A DNA stretch of 64,000 bases. Origin: Dioscorea cayenensis subsp. rotundata. Taxonomy: Eukaryota; Streptophyta; Magnoliopsida; Dioscoreales; Dioscoreaceae. Position numbers and translations under genes: made by a program. The notes below the pieces were generated by a model. That model saw nothing but the letters and a program-made list of their open reading frames with translations, was not told the DNA's origin and searched no databases. The stretch is from the NCBI RefSeq assembly GCF_009730915.1, contig NC_052477.1, positions 29,088,420 through 29,152,419 on the forward strand. The letters are read 5' to 3'. This document shows, piece by piece, positions 12,316 through 22,970 of the stretch. Each line of letters starts with the position of its first letter. The first letter of the stretch is position 1.

Positions 12316-15300
12316 ATGGCGGAGGCTCCTGGTAGCCCTGGCGGCAGTGGCGGGGAGGGTAGTCCGCGTTCTGGTGTTCGTGAACAAGACCGCTACCTTC
12401 CCATCGCCAACATCAGCCGGATCATGAAGAAGGCTCTCCCCGCTAACGGCAAGATCGCTAAGGATGCTAAGGAGACTGTGCAGGAGTGCGTCTCTGAGTT
12501 CATCAGCTTCATCACCTCTGAGTTCGGTTTCTTTTTTTTTGGATTTGGTTCTTGTTTTCTGTTTTTATTTTTGTGATTTTTTTTTGTTTGTTGGATGGTT
12601 TTAGGGCGAGTGATAAGTGTCAGAAGGAAAAGAGGAAGACGATTAATGGTGATGATTTGCTTTGGGCGATGGCGACGCTTGGTTTTGAGGACTATATTGA
12701 GCCGCTGAAGCTGTATCTTCAGAAGTATAGAGAGGTGATGATTTCTCTCTGATGGATTTCTTCTTCTTCTTTTTCTATGCGTTTTTTTGGTTTTTCTTGG
12801 CTTTTGGACTGACTTAGTCTATTGTTTTCTTCTGTTCTTCCCCCCTTTTGTGTGGGTATGGTGGATGGATACTGTGTTGCAGATGGAGGTGAGAAGTTCT
12901 TCTTTGCCATTCACGTGGTTCTTGAATTTTGCATGATTCGTTTTTGTATATTATTGATATGCTGATTTGAAGATAACCCGGAATAATTAAAGAAGCTTTA
13001 GTTGTTGCTCTTTTTCGATTGATTTACTTCCTTTTGATGATTAATTAGTGGCAAATCTGAGTTGAGTATTTCCTGTTATTAAGCTTTGATTTTTAGTTTT
13101 ATGGCTTGAGTTCCTTTTTATGGATGATTAGTTTTGACATGGATAAGGTCCTTAAGGATTGTTAATTATTTCTTGTATGTTTTGCTCACCCCAATTTGAA
13201 ATGTCACGGTAAGTGGCTGTGACACGACGAAGAGGCTATTTCTATTTTTGTTTTGTTGCTGAGTTTTTTCAGATTCTGTTTGTTGCATCTATGAGATATT
13301 TATGACGTCGTACATTCGTCACCAATCTCTTTCTCATTTTTTAATTGGATGACTAGAAAAGACAACAAAATTTAATGTTTAGAAGTAATTTGAACAGAGA
13401 TTTTCCTGAATTGAATGCCATCAACTGTTTTTATTGTTAATCATTAATTTGTGTCACGTGTAAGTTTAATTTTTCGGTTGATTATATTGTTTGTAAATTT
13501 TGATTAGGGTGATAGTAAGGCAACCGCCAAAGGTGGAGATGGTTCCCTCAGTAAAGATGGTGGTGGAATTCAGGTTGGAACACCTGGTACAAGCACTCAA
13601 GGGGTATCTTTTATTATGCTTTATGACAATTGCAGCATGAATCTTTTATCTTTTTTGTACTTATTTTTTGTGAACTTTTAGATTGCTCCACAAGGGTCTT
13701 TTACTCAAGGCATGAACTATATCCATACCCAGGTAATTTCACTGATTCTTCTTGTTCCAGTTTTATAATGTTAACGTCAACATGCACATTCTTTTATTTT
13801 TATTTTATTATTTATTTATTTATTTTTCCTTGCTTGCTGTTTTTGATGCTTACTGCTTAACGAGATGATTAGTTATGGAAATATAGCATCACTGAATAGT
13901 AGATGTTTTTAACTGGTCTTCTCCACTGATTAGGTTTTTCGCTCTATATGGTAAGAATTAGTATCTAGTGTGACACTTCATATACTTCATGCATGCCTAA
14001 CATTATTTGTTGAGGAGTACCTGATGTGATGGAAGTGAAACATTTTTCTTGTTCTTTACATTTGCATGTCCTAGTCCTGATTTCAACATTATGTGGTTTA
14101 TTTCGTGCTCATCAGTCATGTTGTAGTCATTGCAGTGCCTTTACCAATAAATAAAGTTTGAATTGGTTATGTTCTATCTCAGTCACCAGAATTAAAGTCG
14201 CTTTCAATTAGCATGATATAGTAGGAAGTCTTTGTTACTGTTGTTCAGGCTGAACCACTCTCCTCCCTATACTCCCATCATAATTGAATACCTGATTTCT
14301 GCATCATTTTCAATACATCCATCCATCCACCTATAAAATTTTCAGCGTCATATGTCAATGAAATGCTTATCAGGAGGGGTGCTTAAGGATCTCTTATATT
14401 AAGAAGCTCTTGTCCGTTGAGATATTGTCTTGGTGTGCTTTCAACTTGCATGGCTGTTTAAATTTTCCATTTCAAGATTTGGTTCTTTCTTATTTCGACT
14501 AAATTTCTTTGGTATTCTGAAGTTTGTTCCGACCTGACAAAATTAAGATCAACAGATATCTATTCCGACTCTCATTCCATGATACTTTCCTTATAAATTT
14601 CAATCATTTAGTCATTCGGAAGGCTGATATTTTTCTTCTGTAGCTTATCAACTATGATTATCAGAATGTTTAGGTCTGCAATTAGTGCTGTGAAATTTTC
14701 TTAGATTATTGATATGGATCGGAAAAATAGTTTTGCTATTCTAGATTTGTTTGAATAGTTCCTTGCATGCCATTATACTAAAATTTCTATTTTCCATTAG
14801 AGAACTATGAGCACCCAATCTCAAAAAAAAAAAAAGTTTGATGTAAAGGCTTTATTTCTTTGAGTGAAAGTATGAGCTTTTTTTCACTTTTTCCCCTGTT
14901 TGATGCATCATCCATCCGTTCTTTCCAACTGCTCTTTTCTACTGTACAGTTCTTGATACCTCTTCTTTGAAATGTTGTCACGTTCTAGTCTAATACTTGT
15001 TTAGAAAAGACCTTCATCTTCATATTTTCTACTGCCCTCTTATATGTTATTCTCATTTTTAACCGATGCTTGTCCACTGTGCTCAAATCTATTCCTGATG
15101 AGTACTTTTGTAGTTGTTCCCCTAGACAAATATATATGGTTTAGAACATGATGATCTATATAGTTTCATTTCCCCCTCCCATCAATTAGTTACTGCTCCC
15201 TTCAAATTCTTTCTCCAGGCATAGTCATTGTAAATTTGGCGCGGAGAATGCAGATGTCCTTTGGAACTTGCCATATGGGAACATCATTTAGTTGAACATA

Positions 15301-15639
15301 TGTTCCTCAAGTAGCATAAGCGATATCTTTCTGATTCTATCCTGTCTCATCCGATTTAGTTTGACAGGAGTGTGACTTTCATGTTTCAAGAAATTCAAAG
15401 AATTTAGGTTATGGTTAAATATGATTGTGGTTTCTATTTTGTGGTGGTTATCTGGTGCCTGGTTATGGGGGCCAACTTTCATTCACGCGTTAAAACTTTC
15501 CTCATTATAAACTTTATTACGAAATGGAGCATTTCTTTTCCTTATGCTTTCATTTTTTCTTAATACAATTACTCAGATACAAGTGTCTAATGTTGTTTTG
15601 TTACTTTGCCAGTTCCATAATGGGGATCTCTCAGGTTGA
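12316..15639 (+). CDS. NF-YB (HAP3/CBF-A) CCAAT-binding factor subunit, non-LEC1 type
   Basis: Predicted exons are 12316-12521, 12605-12734, 12883-12888, 13508-13603, 13682-13732 and 15613-15639, coding for 171 aa. The histone-fold core covers residues about 22-114: [37 protein letters not shown], then [19 protein letters not shown] and [17 protein letters not shown]. Lys in GKIAKDAKE, rather than Asp, places it outside the LEC1 group. The Gly/Ser/Gln-rich tail ends FHNGDLSG, matching the end of NF-YB2/3-like proteins. NF-YB pairs with NF-YC and then NF-YA to bind CCAAT boxes in the nucleus. The third coding exon is only 6 nt (ATGGAG, Met-Glu), and it is needed to give the conserved YREMEG. 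Intron 5 is long, about 1.88 kb. All exon phases agree without any frame repair. Confidence 0.92.
13733..15612 (+). other. Long last intron of NF-YB gene
   Basis: This 1,880-bp intron separates the body of NF-YB from a 27-nt terminal coding exon. It begins GTAATT and ends GCCAG. I see no ORF, RNA gene or transposon in it, only T-rich intron-like sequence. Confidence 0.7.
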
Positions 15640-16832
15640 TCAAACCACCTGCTTATGCAATCTGCTTTTTTTTTTTTAATTCAGGTAATTTTGTCTCTTG
15701 TTATTCTCTTTAAACCTATCATTTTTCTTTAAGCTTCGAAAAGACTGTGTCAACTACCCTACATTTCAGACCTAAAATTGGATGGAACTGTTTTGGAAAC
15801 ACCCCTTGATATACATCTTTATAAAAAAATTTGAGTCATAAATCTTAAAAATGAATGGGAAGTCTAATGCATAAAGAAGCCAGATCATAGAAGTGATTGG
15901 CTCGAAGGATGTCAGAATGCACATTACTGTGTTAACAAAAGAACTTGGAATAAGTCAAGTGCATGTAGTAATTAAATCGTCAGTAAGATTTTTTGATCTA
16001 GGTATTTTGATTGATGCAGTTGTTGAATATTGCCTGTCCTCTCTCTGTGGTTGGCAAAAACTGCATATATTATCTATGTTAAAACTTGGGTTACTTATTC
16101 TGTGTAGACAAAAATTGAAGTTCGAAAGCAATGCAAAATGTTATAGAAATAGCTCATTGACATCCTCTGTTTGTTAAACTTATTGATCTTTAATTCCCTG
16201 TTCTCTTTGAAGTATTTCATTTATTTTTCCTTTTTCTGTTATTACTTTCCAAACCCGGATATCTGTTTTTAACCAAGAAGCAAATTTGAATGATGCAGTA
16301 ACAAGCTAATGGCGATCCCTGTCGGTTTCAATGGAGGGATCTTCTTCTGAGTTATTTAGGTACTTGATTGTCAAATTAGTGATGTAGCTTATTATCAAAT
16401 AGAGTTCTTGTAATCAGTAAAACTATTTGCAACATCATGTTCTGTTGTTTAACCTAATTGCTCAGAATTTCTCTTTATGTACATCTATTCTCCTCTGCCT
16501 GACCTTCCATCCATCATTCTCTTATTCATAGATTCATATCTAACTATAACCAATTAAATCCAAATTCTCATTTATAAATTATTGAGGTGCTCATGTGTGT
16601 GTGTGTTGTTATGCCAAGTTTTGTATGGAAACAAAATCAAAAAAGATGATCATATTAAGATGATGTAACACAACACCCTGGCAGTGTGCCAAGAATCAGA
16701 TCCACCGTCCAATGCACGTGCTGCGCGTGTCTTAGGACTAATGACTACAAGCACCAGTGCACCACCCTACTTAAAATTTAGTATTAGTATTAAATCAATT
16801 GATATCAAAAGAGAAGCATGATTTATATATCC

Positions 16833-16863
<31 letters not shown>

Positions 16864-18750
16864 GGGATCATGCTATCTTCTGAAAAGCTTATTGAGCTTT
16901 TGAACTTGGTTGGCTGGAATCATTGGACAAGTGATGGCGTGGCATAGCATAGCAACATGGCGTGGGTATCATTGGTGGTTTGCCGGCCAACTCACACCAC
17001 CAGTCTCGCCCATGAGTTATGGGCTGTCAATGGGTCAGCCTGGATCAGGTATGACCATTTATATCCCTCTATGACTCTATCTATCCTCATAAAATTCCCT
17101 CTATACACCCTATCAACACTCATATTTTTATATATATATATATATTAGTTTGTTTCTATCATGTTCACTCTTTTGTACTTCTATTATCCCTTTTTATTTA
17201 TTTATTTATTTATTTATGTATTTATACTAGTTTTCTTTAATTGAAAAGCGTTTGAACTTTTTAACAATCTTTTTTTTTTTTTAAATTTGTGTATCCTTAT
17301 AAAAGTGTTTAATTAATATAATATCCATATGAAACCTGGGTGCAACAGTGCTTACTGTAGCCACTTTGATTTGTTGGCAACTCAAAAGGAAGGCAAGGCG
17401 CAATGGCATTCCAGCTAACTCACAGCCATGCATGCATTATTAGTGTGTGTGTGTGTTTGTGTTTGTGTGTGTGTGCCTTCATTCCTTCTCATCTTCTCTT
17501 CTGCCAGTCAAACTCAAACCTTCCCATCTGACAACCACACTGCATGGATAAATAAATAAGCTTCTATTTCTATTCACTTTACTTTATAAGTTTATTATTT
17601 ATTTAAATTTTTTTACTACTACTACTACTACTTATGAAAGAGAGTTCTTGTTGTTTTATTATATGATGTATAAGTTCCTGTGGAGGAGGAATCATGGCCA
17701 TAGTTTTTTTATGAGGGGTAAACATGTCACAACAAAATGCTAAATTTATATGTGCAAGTACATGTGCAGTACATCACATTGCACTCTGGTTTGAGTCTAT
17801 CTGTCAATGTGCAAACATCCAACAATATTTTTGGCATATATATTTTTTATTTTTTTATTTTTGAGAAAAATAAAATATCATATATATATATATATATAGT
17901 TTGAATACTATTAATATTTTTGTTTTTCAACAAGAGTGGGAGGCACAACACAAATGTAGCGGAATTAGAGCTAATGTATTAAAATATATAATATAATTAA
18001 ATGATAATGATAATAATTAATGAGATATATAGTGAAGTGTGGAAGTGTAAAGATGAAGAAGAAGAAGAAGAAGAAGAAGAAGGTCCTCTAAGCACGTTCA
18101 TGGCATTAGCTGTCCCTTCCCATTGTCTGTCCTTCTCCCTACTCCCATGTTCTTCTCCTCATGCTCTCTCTATCTTCACCCCCTTCTTTCTTCTTCTATA
18201 GTATTTTCACACTTTCTAAATTATTCTCTCTCTCCCTTTCTTTAATTACTTTTAATATAATATACCATGATTAATTTAATGACCAGCATTTTATATATAT
18301 ACATATTTTTTTAAAAAAATATATATATAACCCCTGAGAAACAATAAATAAATTATTAAAGCATATTTTTAAAAAATAAATAAACCACGATCATTTCAGA
18401 AAAATCAGGACAAAATTATTGGACATATCTTTGAAAAGCTACAATTATATGCAATTTTATATGAAATGATAATTTTAATATGGTAAAAAAATATACTCAT
18501 GAAAAATACACATGTGAAAAAAAATATATATTCTATTGTACCATCATATTCATTCAATATTTTGCCTGTAAAACCTTCACAAATATGTCTTTGTGGGTAA
18601 ATTTTTTTTTTTCAGATTTAACAGGATTATTATATTTCCATTAAAAAAAATAAAAGGAAAGAAAATTCTACAAAACAAGGGGCGTGAGAATAACAAAACA
18701 AAGAATCAAAGCGTATCTACCATAATGCCACTCCGAGGACAAAGCCTTCC
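15640..18750. other. Intergenic AT-rich region with simple repeats
   Basis: The first 700 bp may be NF-YB 3' UTR, possibly spliced: a GT follows CAG at 15684, and a CAG acceptor lies near 16299. Simple repeats follow: (AT)n at about 16838-16862, GT-rich runs at 17444-17475, and a GAA repeat at 18056-18081. None of the short open frames (for example 15893-16177) resembles a protein family. Confidence 0.5.
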
Positions 18751-18756
18751 TCTTAT

Positions 18757-18764
18757 TATATAAC
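18757..18764 (+). promoter_or_regulatory. TATA box of RRM gene, followed by (CT)n leader
   Basis: TATATAAC lies about 120 bp before the ATG at 18879. A pure CT run at 18797-18818 lies between them, where the 5' UTR is expected. Pyrimidine leaders of this kind are common in highly expressed plant genes. Confidence 0.5.
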
Positions 18765-18878
18765 GCTCCACTCCCTTTCCATCTCCTTCTCGTTCCTCTC
18801 TCTCTCTCTCTCTCTCTCACGAGCACCCCGCGATCAACGCCGGGAATCCAGCGATCGCCTCATCGGACGCCGGAGACA

Positions 18879-21687
18879 ATGGGCCAGCAGCCATTCGGCG
18901 ACACCACGCTCACCAAGGTCTTCGTCGGCGGACTCGCATGGGAGACCCAGAAAGACGTTCTGCGTGACCACTTCGCTCGATTCGGTGATATTCTCGAAGC
19001 CGTCATCATCTCCGATAAGACCTCCGGCCGTTCCAAGGGCTATGGCTTCGTAAGCCTCCGTTTCATCTCCGCATTCGCTTCCTATTGATCTGGCCAATTG
19101 ACTAGGGTTAGGGTTTTGGGTTTCCTTGCAGGTCACGTTTAAGGATGCTGAATCAGCGAAGAAGGCTTGCGAGGATCCTTCGCCGGTGATCAATGGCCGC
19201 CGTGCTAACTGTAACCTCGCTTCGCTCGGTGCACGCCGGCTTCGTCCCTCGCCGCCACCGACCCCGATCTCCACCACTCCTCCGCCGCCCCCTCCGCGGC
19301 ATGGTAACTAACCCTAGTTTATATTTTTTTTGTGAAAAAGTCCTTCGAGTTTGGAGATTTACGTTGGGTTTTGATCTGAAGGTGCGAGAGGGGTGGCGGC
19401 GCCGCCGTGGTACTACGCAACGGGGACGCCGGGACCGTATCCACAGCATCACCACCACTACCACGCCGGCGTTGTGCCGTTTTACGCCGCCGGCGCTGCC
19501 ACCACCCCTGCGGCGTACGGGTGAGTAGGGAGATGACATTGATGATTTTGATTCTCTCTATTTTTTTGCCCCTTTTTGCAGTTTTACCACTTTATTTTTG
19601 GAAATTTTTATAGACGCTAATTTTTTTTTTATCGCTGAAATGGATGGTAAAAATAATAGCGTAAAATGTTAGGGGGTGACTGCCAAATTCGAACCTTTCC
19701 ACGCGGGAAGGAGCAAAAGTTTTATACTATATTAGAGTTCCAGCTGTTTACCGGCCCCCACATTTTGCACATATATATACATATATATACTGAATGAAAT
19801 TTATTTATTTCTTACAGGTACTCTCCCTCATACGTGACGGATTATGGTTATAATCAGGTAAAAAAATGATTTTTTTTTTTTTCAGTTTATATTTGATTTG
19901 TTATTTTTTTTTCGAATATATAATAGTTGATATCTCTAGCGGAATGCTGATTGGAAGCCGGCTCTGCCATGTTACCGTCTTTTTTAAAAAAAAAATTTAT
20001 TTATAATAATATAAGCTTGTTTGGACTTTGGGATGCATGTGTTGTGCTAGCTGGCTAAGTGATTAACTGGTGTTGGGATATTAACTGGGAAAACTTAAAT
20101 AAATATATGGCATAACATTTGCTGGTTTTGTTTGATTCTAGCTTGTCAATAAATGCATGTGAGGATGAATTGGCAATGTACCAAATCATGTTGAACACTT
20201 TAACCTGAGTGAATAGAATAATTGTCCTTTTTTTAATAATCTATTTGCCAGTGAGCATTTAAGTTATTTAAAGAATACACATTTCACTTGATCAGTTACC
20301 AAATCATTTTCATTTAGTTTGACTTGAAACTGCACCCTTTGATTCCTGACTTGTATCTCTATATTTATTTTATGATGAAAAATAAAAAAAATTAAAAATT
20401 AAATTTTTAGCCTTTATTCACAAATATTTTTAATCCTTGGATCATAATGAAACGTTCTTTGTTTTCAGACACCAAAATTGCACTTACACCTTATTTATTT
20501 TATGGTTTCTTAGATCAACCATGATGATTCCACAGGGTTAGTCCAGTTATATACTTCCAAGATCCATCACTGACCTCTTGTTTTTACTAATCTCCATGTT
20601 CCTTAGTTTGTCTACTATCCATTTTGCATCTAGTTCTAGCTAATGGAAACAAATTTCTGGCGCATACTAAAGAAGCCCTTTTTTCAGCAGTCTCTGACAA
20701 TGACAGTCACTGACTTAGCTATGTGACATATCTAGTTAATGTGTGTGTGTGTGTGTGTATTCTCACATTCAGGCATTTTTTAAAGACATAGAAAAGCCAA
20801 CAAATTCCATGCTTGTGTTTTCTTCAATGCCATAATTTAGTAAACAACTGAAAATAAATTTTGGTCTGATGTGCAGAAACTGAGCCATGGTGGTGGAGGG
20901 TCCTATGTTCAGGGTCAGTTCTCCCATGTCCCTATACCCAAGCCAAGGAGGGATTTTTGCTCCAAATGCTATGCTGCCTGTATACCCACTGTATCACTTC
21001 CAGCACCACCAGCCCCACACCATGGGTCTTCCTGCTCACATCTTCCCTCCAACTACTGCAAGCACCATGACCACTATCCCCACCATCATCTCCAAGCCTC
21101 CTGCAATCCCTGCTACCACAGGTACACAAACATCTTTAACACCATACTTGTCTTAAAAATTTAATTTAATACATCTCTTTGTGACAATTGACTTGGTACT
21201 TTAACATGCACCATCTTGCTACATTGTTGGGATTGTCTTGATACTTTAGCTCTTGGTATCAAAGTGATATCAGATACTTTTCTTGTAAGCTGGCAATATT
21301 TTGGATCCATGCCCAGTGCCAGAAAACAATGCCAAAGGAAAATAAAAAAATAATTGCATCTCTCATAATGACATGGTTTCTAGTGGGGATATGATCAAGG
21401 CATCCATTTGCTCATTGTCTAGTAAATTATTCAAAATTGCTTGCTGGAGTATATAAAAGCCAAACAAGAAATACACAATGCCAATTACAGAAGTTTTATA
21501 TTATGCAATGACTGAAAATTTCTCAGATCTCTTTGTTTTTGTTTGTCTTCACATGATGTATTAACATTGAATGCATTGTGTTCTGTTGTTTGCTAGATGA
21601 GGAAAATATTTTCCTAAACAGATTGATTTGACAATTAATGAGTACACAGTTTGTTTTGCAGTGGAACCTGTTAAAGGATGCAGCTAA
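18879..21687 (+). CDS. RRM RNA-binding protein, ARP1/RBM24-38-like
   Basis: Predicted exons are 18879-19049, 19132-19303, 19382-19520, 19818-19857, 20877-21121 and 21662-21687, giving about 263 aa after discounting one inserted base in exon 5. A single RRM covers residues about 10-90, with RNP2 KVFVGGLAW and RNP1 SKGYGFVTF, followed by VINGRRANCNLASLG, a signature of the plant ARP1/RBM24-like group. The rest is rich in Pro, His, Tyr and Gly (YPLYHFQHHQ, GLPAHIFPP), as in its relatives. Family members bind mRNA, and Arabidopsis ARP1 is linked to ABA response. The frame shifts by one base within 20915-20945. Before it the frame reads GGGGSYVQGQFS, after it YPSQGGIFAPNAMLPVYPL, and both halves match the family. 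Phase arithmetic over the six exons closes only if one base is removed. Confidence 0.88.
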
Positions 21688-22970
21688 ATAAAACAAATCA
21701 AGGCGTACACTGGAGTGAATCCAAAAAACAAAAAGCAAAAACAAAAAGAAGAAAAGCCAAATAAAAAAAAAATCACCATTTTCTGAAGGATTTTATTTCT
21801 TTCATTCCATTAGTCTCATTGGATTCATTTTTATTCCATCTAACTTGCATCTGTAACAGGGAACATTGTCCATTTACCAATATATTTTATGGTAAATTTG
21901 TCATGTCTAAATATTCCCCAAAAAAAAGGACCATTTTGTCATGAATAATAACATCTATTTATGCATTTATTTTATCTGTGGAAATATTTTTCTTTAGTTA
22001 CCCAAATGGCCAAATGTGTACATTTCTTTTTTGCCTCATTTTCAACTCCATGCCTGCGTATGTTGGACCTAAATTTAAAGAAGTTGGTGAAGTTCCATTG
22101 AAAGTCAGGTACATAGCTTGAAAATTCTTGGTTGATCTACGTAACTCCCAATAGTTAATGTATTTCCAACCTAACTGTGCCCAACTATTTCCAATATGAT
22201 CAACCAAATCCAAACCAGACAAAAGTACTCATAAATCATAATTAGCTATAATCAAATATAACCATCTTATTAAACAAAACAATAATTGTGTTGAACCCTC
22301 TCAATTATTATAATTTTATATAATATATTTTTTTGACAAAATCGACAAATGGAGGTGCACATAAAATAATTTGTTTCGAACTCGAGATCTCTTAATCACA
22401 AGCACGGATATTTACCTACAATTCTTTTATATAATATTTCAAATATAATTAATCTGAAAGAATCTACCTAAAACACCTATAATTTTATATTATAAAAGTT
22501 TTCAAATACCAAATTAGAACATAAGGTAAACTACTCATTTAAAAAAATAAAAAAATAAATAATAATAATAATAATAATAATAATATAAAACAGTAATTTA
22601 AAAAAAAAATTGTTTTTAAGGTTTTTCTCACTCAATTAATCTCTTGTACCACATTTAATAAGTTTAAATTTAACTCAGTAATTTCTCAATCGAAGAAAAG
22701 GAAAAACTAAAAACTAAAAATTCTACAACGGGCCCTATTAATGGGCTCAAAACCTAAAAGGCCCATTAATGGCTAGCAACAAAGCACTCCCATCACGCGG
22801 CATTTATGACTCCGTCTCTTCCCATCGTCCTCAGCGTCCCCTTCTTCTCCTTCGTATCAAAACCAAACCCTACTTCTCCAATCTCCCCCCAAAACCATGT
22901 ATAAATCTCCAATCCAATCCATCCCTTCAAGAACCCTAGAATCCCAGATCCAAATCTCCACCACAAATCC
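21688..22970. other. RRM gene 3' UTR and spacer to transporter gene
   Basis: The first about 200 bp are probably 3' UTR. A short segment at 22372-22400 (TTTCGAACTCGAGATCTC) resembles sequences seen in retroelement or tRNA-derived repeats, but it is too short to assign. An (AAT)n run lies at about 22558-22584. No gene is seen. Confidence 0.45.

Noticed and set aside
18834-19539. Minus-strand and alternative frames over RRM exons (for example 18834-19277, 19153-19539, 19193-19528)
   Set aside because: They are Arg/Gly-rich shadows of the GC-rich RRM gene. The plus-strand frame has the conserved RNP motifs.
19655-19735. tRNA- or SINE-like segment (AAATTCGAACCTTTCC) in an RRM intron
   Set aside because: It has a B-box-like word on the minus strand, but I could not find a matching A box, a cloverleaf or repeat ends.
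22372-22400. SINE or LTR fragment at TTTCGAACTCGAGATCTC
   Set aside because: Too short, with no flanking structure. It may be chance.
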